Counted from the stretch's first letter, positions 23,042 to 32,171 are shown. The stretch: 48,511 nucleotides of DNA from Pseudarthrobacter raffinosi (GCF_023913735.1 NZ_JAMXBH010000029.1:1-48511); one strand, 5' to 3'. Notes: generated from the sequence alone by a model not told the origin. Made by a program: numbers and translations.

Positions 23042-24397
23042 TCACTTTGCGGCGGTGGTTCCGGAGGTTGCGAGGTCGATGCCACGGGTTTCCGGGAGGC
23101 CGAAAGTGGCGAAGAGGCTCACCAGGCTCACGCCGGCCAGAAGCAGCCCGATGGCGGGACTCCCCAGGCTGGCGCCGAGCGATGCGGCCACCAGCGGCGT
23201 GATGCCGCCGCCGACGAGCGCTCCGAGGTTGTAGGCCATTCCGGCACCTGTGTAGCGGTAACGGGTGGCGAAGAGCTCCGGCAGGAAGGCGCCCACCGGA
23301 CCGTAGATTCCGGCGACGATCAGCAGCGTGCCGGACAGCCCGACTGCAAACGACCAGGTGGTGCCGATGTCGAGAATCGGGAAAAGCAGGAGCGACCAGG
23401 GGATCGCCACGACGCACGAGCCAACGATCACGGCTCGGCGGCCGATCCGGTCGGAGAGCACTGCGCTGCCAATAGTTCCTGCTGCGAAGAACATCGCGCC
23501 GACGATTCCCAGCGAGAGGATGGTGGGTCGGCTGTGGCCAAGGCCCTCGGCACTTGTGCCATAGCTGCTGAGAAAGGCTGTGCCGATGTAGAAGAAAGCG
23601 AAGAGCATCATGGTGGAGGCGCCGCCCAGGAGGATCTGGCGTGGCTGGTTTCGCACCGACTCCCACACGGGTAGCTTGCGGGGCCCGGCCGGGACGGCGC
23701 TCGAGTTGCTGGCCTCCTTGAAGACCGGAGTCTCTTCGATCTTGAGGCGGATGTAGAGACCGATCATAACGAGCACTGCACTTCCGATGAAAGGAATGCG
23801 CCAGCCGTACGTGAGGAATGCCTCCGACTTGTCGCCGAGTGACAGATTGATGATGAGGAAGGTTGCACTCGCGAGGGCGAAGCCAATCGACGGGCCCAGC
23901 TGGGGGAAGGCTGCGAAGAGGCCCCGGTGTTTGGGCGGGGCGTACTCGGCGGCCATCAGTGCCGCGCCGGCCCATTCGCCGCCGACAGCGAATCCCTGAA
24001 GAAAGCGGAGAACAACGAGGATGATCGGCGCGGCGATCCCGATTACGCTGGCGTCGGGCAGCAGCCCGATGGTGACGGTCGCGATGCCCATGATGAGCAG
24101 TGTGCTGACGAGCGTTTTCTTGCGCCCCAGCCTGTCACCGAAGTGGCCGAACAGGACGGCACCAAGGGGGCGCGAGACGAAGGCCACGGCAAAGGTTCCG
24201 AATGAGGCGAGAGTGCCGGCGGCCGGGCCGAGCGCCGGGAAGAAGACCTGGGGGAAGACGAGGGCCGCAGCCGTACCGTAGATGAGGAAGTCGTAGAACT
24301 CGATGATGCTGCCCATCGAGCTGGCGACGGCGACCCTGGCCATCGAGGTGCGGCGCGGACCGGACCGGTTCGCAACCGGTGCGAGGCTTTCGAGCAT
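23042..24397 (-). CDS. MHS-type major facilitator transporter
   Basis: A 451-residue, 12-helix transporter of the metabolite/H+ symporter (MHS) group. Signatures are SSMGSIIEFYDFLIYGTAAA at about residues 25-44, GHFGDRLGRKKTL near 87 and RFLQGFAVGGEWAGA near 130. The large loop contains PVFKEA. MHS proteins carry organic acids, shikimate, osmolytes or aromatic acids; the substrate here cannot be read from sequence. The ATG at 24397 follows AAAGGAG at the right distance. A GAF-LuxR regulator lies 118 bp upstream on the same strand and may control it. Confidence 0.88.
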   Translation of the reverse strand: MLESLAPVANRSGPRRTSMARVAVASSMGSIIEFYDFLIYGTAAALVFPQVFFPALGPAAGTLASFGTFAVAFVSRPLGAVLFGHFGDRLGRKKTLVSTLLIMGIATVTIGLLPDASVIGIAAPIILVVLRFLQGFAVGGEWAGAALMAAEYAPPKHRGLFAAFPQLGPSIGFALASATFLIINLSLGDKSEAFLTYGWRIPFIGSAVLVMIGLYIRLKIEETPVFKEASNSSAVPAGPRKLPVWESVRNQPRQILLGGASTMMLFAFFYIGTAFLSSYGTSAEGLGHSRPTILSLGIVGAMFFAAGTIGSAVLSDRIGRRAVIVGSCVVAIPWSLLLFPILDIGTTWSFAVGLSGTLLIVAGIYGPVGAFLPELFATRYRYTGAGMAYNLGALVGGGITPLVAASLGASLGSPAIGLLLAGVSLVSLFATFGLPETRGIDLATSGTTAAK

Positions 24398-24515
24398 GCG
24401 ATATCTCCTTTGACATCGGTCGTCGAAACGAGGTTTGTTTCGACGCGAAGATGTCATCGTGCCAGCGCCGTGCGTTCGCCACCACCTCCCGATGGAGGTG
24501 TTTTCGCGCCACCGG

Positions 24516-25373
24516 TCAGGGCAAAAGGCGGAGCCGGCGTGCGGCCACTACGGCCTCCGCACGGCTGTGCGCGTCCAGTTTCGCCATGATCGTCTGCATG
24601 TAGCTCTTCACGGTCACTGCCTTGAGTGAGAGCCGTTTGCCGGTTTCGGCATAGGAACAGCCGAGCGCCACTTGGGCGAGCACATCCGTCTCCCGCCGGG
24701 TGAGGTGCGGGACGCCGGCCGGCGCCGCGTCGGAGCCCTCGAGCCGTGCGGTCACGGCGATGATGCGCTGGGCGAGTTCGGGATCAGTCGTGGTGCTGGC
24801 CACCGAGAGGAGCTCGGCATGCGCGAGCCGGACGGTCTCGATGAGGTTCCGGTCCGGTGGCTCCGCGGCCAGGCTTTGGACGACCCGGAGAATCGAGACT
24901 CGGTGGTCCACCTCGTCCCGAATGGCCAGTTCCCGCGAGATCCTCGAGGCGCCGGTGCTGAGTTCGGTCACCACGGACTCGCCGATCGATGTCCGCTCCC
25001 GCGTTGCCGCGTAGAGGACACACCGGGCACGGCCGTCTACGAGGATGGGGAGCGCCACCATAGTCCGCAGCCCCTCGATGCGTACGGCGGCGTCATGATG
25101 ATGGGTGATGCTGTCCGAGTCAAAGTAATCGGCCACCCCGACCGTGCGCGCCTGGGAGAGGGCCCGCCCGCCCACCCCCTCCCCGGGCTGCACGCTGAGG
25201 TTCTTCAGACCGTGCGTCGTGGTGCCGAAGAACTCGGTGATGGTGAGCTCGGTGCGGTTGACGAGGCCTGCGAAGAACACCGCTGAGCCTGTCCGGGCTG
25301 CGGTTTCCCGGATCGCCCGCTTCAGCAGGTCGCGGTCGCTCGGACGGTAGACGTCGTTGTCACTCCCTGTCAT
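24516..25373 (-). CDS. GAF-domain LuxR-type transcriptional regulator
   Basis: A 285-residue regulator. Residues 15-150 form a GAF-like sensor domain (LSVQPGEGVGGRAL, MVALPILVDGRARCVLYAAT). A helical linker follows, and the last 65 residues are a LuxR-type helix-turn-helix (LTRRETDVLAQVALGCSYAE, then KAVTVKSYMQTIMAKLDAHS). GAF domains bind small molecules; the ligand is unknown. The start at 25373 has GAAGG five bases upstream. Same strand and close distance suggest it regulates the MHS transporter downstream of it. Confidence 0.85.
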   Translation of the reverse strand: MTGSDNDVYRPSDRDLLKRAIRETAARTGSAVFFAGLVNRTELTITEFFGTTTHGLKNLSVQPGEGVGGRALSQARTVGVADYFDSDSITHHHDAAVRIEGLRTMVALPILVDGRARCVLYAATRERTSIGESVVTELSTGASRISRELAIRDEVDHRVSILRVVQSLAAEPPDRNLIETVRLAHAELLSVASTTTDPELAQRIIAVTARLEGSDAAPAGVPHLTRRETDVLAQVALGCSYAETGKRLSLKAVTVKSYMQTIMAKLDAHSRAEAVVAARRLRLLP

Positions 25374-25428
25374 AGGGCCCTTCCCCGGTTAGATGGAGCA
25401 GGTGGACTGAGCAGCCGGATGGAGCAGG

Positions 25429-26112
25429 CTAGACGGAGCGGCCGTCGATCTTGTCCTGGATGCGCCGCGCCAGCTCAGCAGTGGGTGTCGAGCGGGGAAA
25501 AACAGCCACAACCAGGTCGTCCCCGGCCGGGACGGATGCGGGGCCGCCCTGCGGCAGTACCCCGAAAATACGGCGCACCGCCAACAGCTCGTGTTCCAGG
25601 TTCTGGAGGGAACCGCGGGAGGAGTCCAGCATCATTTCGCGCAGCACATAGTTATGGGTTGAGGTGACAGCAGCGGCGAACCGGATTGCATCAAGCGTTG
25701 ATATGCCCGGCAGTGCCTGGCGAAGGTAGTCCGAGAAAAGACGTTCATAGCGGGAGACCATGATCGTTTCCCGGTCCCGCAGCGCGGGCACCGCCTGCAC
25801 CACGTGGTAGCGCTTTTGGGACAGCTTTCGGCGTTCGGAAAATTTCACGAAGACCAGCTCTGCGGCCTGGCACACAGCCTCCCACGGATCGGGATGGCTG
25901 GCTGCCAGGTAAACCGTCAGCTCGGTGAGCAGGGCTTCGTGGTCCGCAAAGATCACGTCTTCCTTAGCGCGGAACTGACGGAAGAAGGTGCTGCGGGAGA
26001 TTCCGGCAGCGAGGGCAATATCGTCCACGCTGGTCGGGTCGTAGCCATTGTCGGTGAACAGATCCAGCGCGGCCTCGGCCACGCCGGAACGGAAATTAGC
26101 CACTGATGCCAT
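25429..26112 (-). CDS. TetR-family regulator of the acyl-CoA operon
   Basis: A 227-residue TetR-type repressor. The helix-turn-helix at residues 8-55 reads AALDLFTDNGYDPTSVDDIA, then GISRSTFFRQFRAKEDVIF. A helical ligand-binding domain follows. The ATG at 26112 lies inside the end of the thiolase gene (17-base overlap), so this is the last gene of the operon and is probably translated by coupling, since no separate ribosome-binding site is seen. Repressors of fatty-acid degradation genes that bind acyl-CoA are common in this family. The 35-bp inverted repeat over the operon promoter is the likely target; that pairing is inference. Confidence 0.85.
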   Translation of the reverse strand: MASVANFRSGVAEAALDLFTDNGYDPTSVDDIALAAGISRSTFFRQFRAKEDVIFADHEALLTELTVYLAASHPDPWEAVCQAAELVFVKFSERRKLSQKRYHVVQAVPALRDRETIMVSRYERLFSDYLRQALPGISTLDAIRFAAAVTSTHNYVLREMMLDSSRGSLQNLEHELLAVRRIFGVLPQGGPASVPAGDDLVVAVFPRSTPTAELARRIQDKIDGRSV

Positions 26113-27295
26113 CCCGGTACAGTAGCAGCGCGTCACCCTGTCCGCCGCCGCCACAAAGCGCGACGGCGGATTTGCCGCTCCCGCGCCGCATTAGTTCATG
26201 GACGGCCGAGACCACCAGCCGCGCTCCGGAGGCGCCGATCGGATGTCCGATGGCGATGGCTCCGCCGTTGATGTTCACCTTGTCCAAACCGACGCCCAGG
26301 GCTGCTGCGGAGTGGGCCACCACCGAGGCGAAGGCCTCGTTGATCTCCACAAAGTCAAGATCCCCGGCCGTCCAGCCGGCGCGCGCGAGGGCCGCGGTGA
26401 TTGCCTGTGCCGGCTTGTCCGGCAGTGTTGTGTCGGGCCCGGCGATCTGCCCGGCGGGCCCGACGACGGCCAGCACCTCGAGCCCGTGGGCATCGGCGTA
26501 CTCGCGGGTCACCAGCACGACGGCGGCGGCGCCGTCGCTCAGCGGTGAAGCATTTCCGGCGGTGACTGTTCCCTCCGCGGTGAAGGCCGGCTTTAGCCCG
26601 GCCAGCACCTCCTGCGTGGATTGCGGGCGGACGCCCTCGTCATCGCCTACCAGTACGGGCGCGCCGCGCTTCTGCGGCACCGAAACAGGGACGATTTCGG
26701 CGCTGAATCTTCCCTCGGCCCGGGCCGCGGCTGCCCGCTGGTGGGACAGCGCCGCGATAGTGTCCTGCACCTCGCGGGAGAGCTGAAGGTCCGCGTTGGC
26801 GCGGTCCGTGGCAATGCCCATGAGCTCCTGGTCAAAGGCATCCGTGAGCCCATCATGGCTGGCCGAGTCCACGGCCGTGATGCCGCCGTAGAGGTAACCG
26901 GCGCGCGAGCCGGTGAGCAGGTGCGGCGCCTGACTCATGGATTCCTGGCCGCCGGCGACCACCACATTCGCCTCGCCCAGTTTGAGCAACCGGACGCCCT
27001 CGATGATGGCACTCAGCCCGGAGAGGCAGACCTTGTTCACCGTGACGGCGGGGGCACTGAGCGGTATTCCTGCCGCGACGGCGCTTTGCCGCGCGGGGTT
27101 CTGGCCCGCGCCGGCCGTCAGGACCTGGCCCACGATGACCGCGTCGACGGACGCCGGTCCGATCCCGGAGCGCTCCAGGGCCGCGGCGATGGCCGCGGCG
27201 CCCAGCTGCACAGCGCTTTGTGAAGCCAGCTGGCCCATCAGCTTTCCTTGAGGGGTGCGGGCCGCGCCCACAACAACTATGTCCTGGCTACTCAT
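26096..27295 (-). CDS. Acetyl-CoA acyltransferase (thiolase)
   Basis: A 399-residue thiolase that cleaves 3-ketoacyl-CoA with CoA, or condenses two acetyl-CoA. The acylated Cys is in NKVCLSGLSA near residue 90. The catalytic His is in GGAIAIGHPIGASGA near 350, and the second Cys in ALCGGGGQGDA near 380. Length and motifs are complete. The start overlaps the stop of the acyl-CoA ligase gene by four bases (ATGA). In this operon the degradative role is more likely; the chain-length preference cannot be read. Confidence 0.92.
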   Translation of the reverse strand: MSSQDIVVVGAARTPQGKLMGQLASQSAVQLGAAAIAAALERSGIGPASVDAVIVGQVLTAGAGQNPARQSAVAAGIPLSAPAVTVNKVCLSGLSAIIEGVRLLKLGEANVVVAGGQESMSQAPHLLTGSRAGYLYGGITAVDSASHDGLTDAFDQELMGIATDRANADLQLSREVQDTIAALSHQRAAAARAEGRFSAEIVPVSVPQKRGAPVLVGDDEGVRPQSTQEVLAGLKPAFTAEGTVTAGNASPLSDGAAAVVLVTREYADAHGLEVLAVVGPAGQIAGPDTTLPDKPAQAITAALARAGWTAGDLDFVEINEAFASVVAHSAAALGVGLDKVNINGGAIAIGHPIGASGARLVVSAVHELMRRGSGKSAVALCGGGGQGDALLLYRDGISG

Positions 27296-28926
27296 TTAGT
27301 GGGTTCCTTGCTGGGGGCGGGGGCGCTGAGGTCCAGGGCACGTAGCCGCGACTTCAGGACTTTGCCGGTGGAGTTGTGAGGGAGCTCTTCGGGGAAAAGG
27401 ATCCTGTCCGGAACCTTGAATCCTGAGAGCAGGCCCTTGACGTGCGAGCGGATCTCCTCGGCCGTGACCGAGCTGGAGCTGCTGCGGATGACAAAGGCCA
27501 CCGGGCGTTCGCCCCATTTCTCGTGCGCGACGCCGATCACGGCCACGTTCAGCACCGCCGGGTGGCTCATAATGGCTTGCTCCACCTCAATTGTGGAGAT
27601 GTTTTCTCCGCCGGAGATGATGATGTCCTTGGCCCGGTCCTTGAGCTGGATGTAGCCGTCGGGATGCATCACGCCGAGGTCGCCGGTATGGAACCAGCCG
27701 CCGCGGAAGGCGTCGGCCGTGGCCTCGGGATCCTTGAAGTAACCGAGCATCACGTTGTTACCCCGCAGCACGATTTCGCCCAGCGTTGCGCCGTCGGCCG
27801 GGACATCGAGCATGTCCAGATCCACGATGCGCGCCGTCTCGGCCTGCAGCATCCCCACCCCCTGGCGGGAGATCTTGACGGCCCTGTCCTGGGCGGAAAG
27901 ATCATCCCACTCGGTTTGATGCTCACAGATCGTGTACGGGCCGTACACCTCGGTCAACCCGTAAACGTGGACCACGCTGATCCCGATTGACTCCAGTGAC
28001 GCGATGATCGCGGGCGACGGCGGCGCCCCCGCCGTCGTGATCCGCAGCGGCACCTTGAGCTCGTGGGCCTGGGGTGCGCCGGCAATAATGCTGCACACCG
28101 TGGGGGCGCCACAGAGGTTGGTGACTCCGAGAGTGTCGATGGCGTCCCAGACGGCGTCGGCGCGCACTGCCCGCAGGCAGATGTGGACGCCTGCGGCCGC
28201 CGTCACGGCCCAAGTGGTGCACCAACCGTTGCAGTGGAACATCGGAAGGGTCCAGAGGTAGCGCGTGTCGCCGGTGAAGTGATTGTGGAAGGTTTCCCCG
28301 AGCGAGTTCAGGTAGGCACCGCGATGCGAATACAGCACTCCCTTGGGCTTGCCCGTGGTGCCGGAGGTGTAGTTGAGCGTGATCGGGGCGCGTTCGTCCT
28401 CTACGCTCCACGGAAGATCTGCGTCCTGGTGTCCGGACGCGGCGAGGAAGTCTGCGTACTGCGTCGTGCCGATGCCTGCCGGGACGTCCGGATACGGGAT
28501 GGTGCTGTCAGGCACTTCGATCACCTCAGCCAGCTGTGTCAGGCCCAGGTCCATTCCCGCCACGGTGGCCAGCAGTTCCGAATCGGCAAACAGCAGCCTG
28601 GCTTCGGAATGCTCCAGGATGTATTGGAGTTCCCTGGCGGACATCCGCGAGTTCAGGGCCACCAGGACGCCGCCAGCCAGGGGGACGGCGTAATGGGCAA
28701 TCAGCAGTTCCGGCACATTAGGACACAGGAAGGCCACCCGGTCTCCGGGCTGGATCCTGCTCTTGATCGCTTTGGCCAGCCCCTGGGCTTCGGCGGCGAA
28801 GTCCCGGTACGTATAGGAGCGGTCACCGTGGATGATCGCCGTCTTCTGTCCGAACACCTCGGCGGAGCGCTGCAGGAACCGCAGGGGGCTCAGCGGGGTT
28901 TCATTGGGAAGTTCAACTGTGGTCAT
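27292..28926 (-). CDS. Acyl-CoA ligase (AMP-forming)
   Basis: A 544-residue member of the ANL superfamily that activates a carboxylic acid to its CoA ester through an acyl-adenylate. Visible motifs are NYTSGTTGKPKGVLYSHRGA near residue 190 (P-loop), YGLTEVYGP near 325, HTGDLGVMHPDGYIQLKDRAK near 425-445 and the hinge GGENIS just after; a C-terminal GKVLKSRLR holds the catalytic Lys. Similar proteins act on medium- or long-chain acids. The start has AGGA six bases upstream. It overlaps the thiolase gene by four bases. Confidence 0.92.
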   Translation of the reverse strand: MTTVELPNETPLSPLRFLQRSAEVFGQKTAIIHGDRSYTYRDFAAEAQGLAKAIKSRIQPGDRVAFLCPNVPELLIAHYAVPLAGGVLVALNSRMSARELQYILEHSEARLLFADSELLATVAGMDLGLTQLAEVIEVPDSTIPYPDVPAGIGTTQYADFLAASGHQDADLPWSVEDERAPITLNYTSGTTGKPKGVLYSHRGAYLNSLGETFHNHFTGDTRYLWTLPMFHCNGWCTTWAVTAAAGVHICLRAVRADAVWDAIDTLGVTNLCGAPTVCSIIAGAPQAHELKVPLRITTAGAPPSPAIIASLESIGISVVHVYGLTEVYGPYTICEHQTEWDDLSAQDRAVKISRQGVGMLQAETARIVDLDMLDVPADGATLGEIVLRGNNVMLGYFKDPEATADAFRGGWFHTGDLGVMHPDGYIQLKDRAKDIIISGGENISTIEVEQAIMSHPAVLNVAVIGVAHEKWGERPVAFVIRSSSSSVTAEEIRSHVKGLLSGFKVPDRILFPEELPHNSTGKVLKSRLRALDLSAPAPSKEPTK

Positions 28927-28935
28927 GGCGAATCC

Positions 28936-30117
28936 TTAGGCGAAGGCGCTTTGTCCGGTGACATCGCGGCCGATCAATAGGGTCTGAATGCTTTGCGTTC
29001 CTTCGTACGTATGTATGGATTCGATGTCGAGAAGGTGCCGGATCACGTGGTTTTCCAGCAGGATGCCGTTGCCGCCCAACATGTCGCGGGCAATGGACGC
29101 CAGCTCGCGGGCCTTGCGGGTGTTGTGGTACTTCGCCATCGAGGCCTGGGTGGGGCGCATCTCGCCGGCCGCATCAAGTCCCGCGAGGTGGAAACAGTGC
29201 AGCTGCATGCTGGTCAGCTCCGAGAGCATGTACGCCAGTCGCTCCTGGACAAGTTGGAACTTTGCCAGCGGCTTGCCGAACTGTGTCCGCTGCGTGGCAT
29301 AGTTCAACGCGGCTTCGTAGACGGCGGTGGCGTGGCCGAGAGCGGACCAGGCGACCCCCAAACGCGTGGCAACAAGGATTTCGGACGTGTCCTTGAAAGT
29401 GCGGGCGCCGGGGAGAAGATTGGCCTTTGGAATGCGGACGTTGTTCAGCTTGATCCGGGCCTGGTGGATTGCGCGCAGCGAGGCCTTTCCGGTGATGGTT
29501 TCGGCCTCGTAACCCTCCCGGTCCTGTTCCACCAGGAAACCACGGACATCGCCGTCGTCATCGCGTGCCCATACCACCGTGACATCGCCTACGGAGCCGT
29601 TGCCGATCCACTTCTTCTCGCCATTGAGGACGTAGTCCTCCGCGTCGAGCGAGGCGGTGGTTTCCAGTGCCACGGAATCGGAGCCGTGGTCCGGTTCCGT
29701 CAGGGCGAAGGCGCCGAGCTTTTCGCCGCGGGCCAGCGGACCGAGCCAGGTCCGGCGCTGGGTGTCGGAGCCAAAAAGGGCAATCGTCCGCAGTACCAGG
29801 CCGCCCTGGACTGCGATGACAGTGCCCAGGGAACCGTCCCCGCGGGAGACCTCCATGTTGACCAGGCCGGCGGCCAGCGCGGACATGGGCTCCAGGCCCT
29901 GTACGTCAATGCCATCGGCCAGGAGGTTCATGGTGCCCATCCGCTTGGCCAGATGGGCGGGGAACTCGGCCCGTTCCCAGTAGTCGTTCATCTGCGGTAT
30001 GGCCTCCGCGGTGAAATCCCGGGCACGCCTCCACGCTTCGCGGTCGGGTGCGGAAATGTTGGCGAAGACGGAGTAGTAGTCCGTGTCCAGCGGTTCAGCG
30101 ACGTCATAGTCGGGCAT
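28936..30117 (-). CDS. Acyl-CoA dehydrogenase
   Basis: A 393-residue flavoprotein that forms the 2,3-double bond of acyl-CoA. Motifs are GAFALTEPDHGSDSVALETT near residue 135, EKKWIGNGSVGDVTVVWARD near 165, the central ATRLGVAWSALGHATAVYE and RTQFGKPLAKFQLVQERLAY, and the C-terminal catalytic base Glu in IHTYEGTQSIQTLLIGR. The overall pattern is nearest to the glutaryl-CoA dehydrogenase branch, but the substrate is not certain. The start has AAAGGA upstream. The ligase gene begins nine bases after the stop. Confidence 0.9.
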   Translation of the reverse strand: MPDYDVAEPLDTDYYSVFANISAPDREAWRRARDFTAEAIPQMNDYWERAEFPAHLAKRMGTMNLLADGIDVQGLEPMSALAAGLVNMEVSRGDGSLGTVIAVQGGLVLRTIALFGSDTQRRTWLGPLARGEKLGAFALTEPDHGSDSVALETTASLDAEDYVLNGEKKWIGNGSVGDVTVVWARDDDGDVRGFLVEQDREGYEAETITGKASLRAIHQARIKLNNVRIPKANLLPGARTFKDTSEILVATRLGVAWSALGHATAVYEAALNYATQRTQFGKPLAKFQLVQERLAYMLSELTSMQLHCFHLAGLDAAGEMRPTQASMAKYHNTRKARELASIARDMLGGNGILLENHVIRHLLDIESIHTYEGTQSIQTLLIGRDVTGQSAFA

Positions 30118-30203
30118 GGGCTTACATCCTTTTTTGGGGAGGAATTGAGAAATGGCGCGGAGGTGGCGGCGCTTGTTTGAGGCGGGCCGCGCGGCCCTGG
30201 CTA

Positions 30204-31472
30204 TCAGGCGAAGCCGGACCCGGGGTGGAAATCTTTACCCCACACACGCCGGGAGGCGCCGCTTTGGTCTAGCAGCGGGGTGAGGCCCCCCAGACGCTGG
30301 GGGAAGTTGGCGCCCAGCAGCATGCACAAATCCACTTCCGCCGGACCGGCCACCACCTTTTCGGCGAGCATCAGGCCCACCTCCTCGGCCAGGGCGTCAA
30401 GTATCCCTGCCCTGATGGCCTCCGCGTCAGGTGCCGGCACCGAATCTCCGGCATCGGCAGACGGCAGCAAGGCGGCCGCCTCGGGAAGCACCGTGCCGGA
30501 CTTAGCGAGGTAGCCGCGCAGCCGGGCATCCGCAATGGCTGCCAGGCTGGTACTGACATAAAACCGGTCAGGGTAGGCGGCGTGCATGGTCTCGCAGATG
30601 TGCAACTGGACCGCGGGTCCGATGAAACCCAGCAGCGTCAGCGGGGTCATGGGTAGCCCGTGCGGGTCCAGGGCATGGTCCGCCAGCTCGATATCCGTCC
30701 CGTCATCAATGACCTGCAGCAGTTCGCAGAACAGCCGGGTCAGGATCCGGTTCACGACAAAGCCCGGCGTGTCCGTTACCAGGACCGCAGTCTTGCCCAG
30801 AAGCCGGGCAAGCGAACAAGCGGTGGCGACGCTGACGTCGTCGTTGCTTTCAGTGCTGATGATTTCCACGAGCGGCAGCACAGCCACCGGATTGAAGAAA
30901 TGCAGTCCCACCAGGCGTTCCGGATGGGCCAGGCCGTGACCCATCGCCGTCACGGAAAGGGACGACGTATTCGTCAGGAGCAGCGCATCAGTGCGCAGCA
31001 GGGGCTCGATCTCCGCGAAGACGGCGCGTTTGACGGCCAACTCCTCGAACACCGCCTCGATGACCACATCGCAGTCCCGGTACTCGCGCTTATCCACGGT
31101 GCCGCGGACAAGACTTCCCAAGTCGCGGGCCGCCGTTTCGCTGAGTTGCCCCCGGCTCACCAGCTTCTCCAAGTGCCCGGCGATCCAGCCAAGCGCGCCA
31201 TCCACCTTTGCCTGGGAAAGATCCGTGATCAGGACCGGAACGCCGAGCTGTTTGGCAAAAACAAGGGCAAGCTGGCTCGCCATGAGCCCGGCCCCGATTA
31301 CGCCAACGCTTCGGACGGGGCGCGGATCGGCGCTGGGTGCGCCCGCCGGCCGCTGCCGTTGAGTGTCCAGTAGGGCCGCGGCATACGCCTGCGCCGATTT
31401 TCCGGGCGACTTGCCGGCGTCGACGGCAGCGCCCGTGAGTGAGGCAGTTTCTACGACATTGTCAGGAACCAT
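30204..31472 (-). CDS. 3-Hydroxyacyl-CoA dehydrogenase, FadB-like without hydratase
   Basis: A 422-residue NAD-dependent dehydrogenase. The Rossmann motif SVGVIGAGLMASQLALVFAK starts near residue 55. NTSSLSVTAMGHGL and the catalytic His in GLHFFNPVAVLPLVEI follow, then TDTPGFVVNRIL and two C-terminal helical domains. The 50 residues ahead of the Rossmann fold look like the linker that joins hydratase and dehydrogenase in FadB-type fusions, yet no enoyl-CoA hydratase domain is present, and none is encoded in this operon. The gene leads the operon. No Shine-Dalgarno precedes the ATG, and the likely -10 box ends seven bases before it, so the mRNA may be leaderless. Confidence 0.9.
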   Translation of the reverse strand: MVPDNVVETASLTGAAVDAGKSPGKSAQAYAAALLDTQRQRPAGAPSADPRPVRSVGVIGAGLMASQLALVFAKQLGVPVLITDLSQAKVDGALGWIAGHLEKLVSRGQLSETAARDLGSLVRGTVDKREYRDCDVVIEAVFEELAVKRAVFAEIEPLLRTDALLLTNTSSLSVTAMGHGLAHPERLVGLHFFNPVAVLPLVEIISTESNDDVSVATACSLARLLGKTAVLVTDTPGFVVNRILTRLFCELLQVIDDGTDIELADHALDPHGLPMTPLTLLGFIGPAVQLHICETMHAAYPDRFYVSTSLAAIADARLRGYLAKSGTVLPEAAALLPSADAGDSVPAPDAEAIRAGILDALAEEVGLMLAEKVVAGPAEVDLCMLLGANFPQRLGGLTPLLDQSGASRRVWGKDFHPGSGFA

Positions 31473-31478
31473 GTCACC

Positions 31479-31523
31479 GTTCTACAGTGAAACTGAGTGT
31501 CAAGTCAACTGATACTCAGTTTC
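31479..31523 (-). promoter_or_regulatory. Promoter and inverted-repeat operator of the acyl-CoA operon
   Basis: GAAACTGAGTGTCA (31489-31502) and TGATACTCAGTTTC (31510-31523) are 14-bp inverted arms with one mismatch. On the minus strand a -35 TTGACT lies in the centre (complement of 31503-31508), and an 18-base spacer leads to TAGAAC (complement of 31479-31484). The operator therefore covers the promoter, as expected for repression by the TetR protein encoded at the operon's end. Confidence 0.75.
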
Positions 31524-31750
31524 AAAGAAGGTGATTGTGGCTTTGGAACGGCTGGGTTGGCGCGATGATCTCCGAGATAGTTCCCTTTTCTGTGCGCCTC
31601 AATTCGGCTGATGTCGCAGTAGGGCGAGACTAAATCGGGGCTATGCGAGACAATGGGAACGGCGGCCGCCACGCGCAACAGTGAGAGCAGTCACATTGGC
31701 CGGACGTCTGTTCAGCCGGTGTGGACTGTAAGTCTCAATGAGGAGGAACG

Positions 31751-32131
31751 ATGGGTAACGAAGCCGAAACTCCGGACGCAGCGGCGTCCGTGGACTTCGA
31801 ACAGGTCCAGTCGACAGAGCGGTTCCAGGAACTGCGCAAACGTCACCGTAGCTTTGTCTTTCCCATGGCCATTGCATTCCTGCTCTGGTATTTCGCATAC
31901 GTCCTGCTGGCTGACTACGCCGTCGAGTTTATGTCCACCAAAGTGTGGGGAAACATCAACATCGGCCTGATCCTGGGCCTGCTGCAGTTCGTCTCCACGT
32001 TCGCCATTACCGGTTGGTATGTGAGCTACTCCAACCGGAAACTGGACCCCATCGCCGCCGAAATCCGCCACGAAATCGAAGGCCACGAGTTCGACCAATC
32101 CGGCAACCGAGTGGACGGAGCGGCGAAATGA
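31751..32131 (+). CDS. DUF485 small membrane protein
   Basis: A 126-residue DUF485 protein with two transmembrane helices: FVFPMAIAFLLWYFAYVLLA near residues 36-55 and NIGLILGLLQFVSTFAITGW near 75-94. A typical RFQELRKRHRSF precedes the first helix. In most genomes this gene (yjcH type) sits directly upstream of the acetate symporter actP and is thought to work with it. Here no actP follows; a universal stress protein gene lies convergent 31 bp away. The ATG has GAGGAGG upstream, and the gene looks intact. Confidence 0.9.
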   Translation: MGNEAETPDAAASVDFEQVQSTERFQELRKRHRSFVFPMAIAFLLWYFAYVLLADYAVEFMSTKVWGNINIGLILGLLQFVSTFAITGWYVSYSNRKLDPIAAEIRHEIEGHEFDQSGNRVDGAAK

Positions 32132-32152
32132 GAGGGACCCGGTTCCTGTGAG

Positions 32153-32171
32153 AAGCCGTGTCTTACGGCTT
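32153..32171. terminator. Hairpin between convergent DUF485 and UspA genes
   Basis: AAGCCGT (32153-32159) and ACGGCTT (32165-32171) pair around a 5-base loop that includes part of the uspA stop codon. No strong T-tract follows on either strand, so termination is plausible but weakly supported. Confidence 0.4.

Noticed and set aside
28063..30180. Long plus-strand frames opposite the acyl-CoA ligase and dehydrogenase genes
   Set aside because: Same reason: shadows of strong minus-strand genes with complete motifs.
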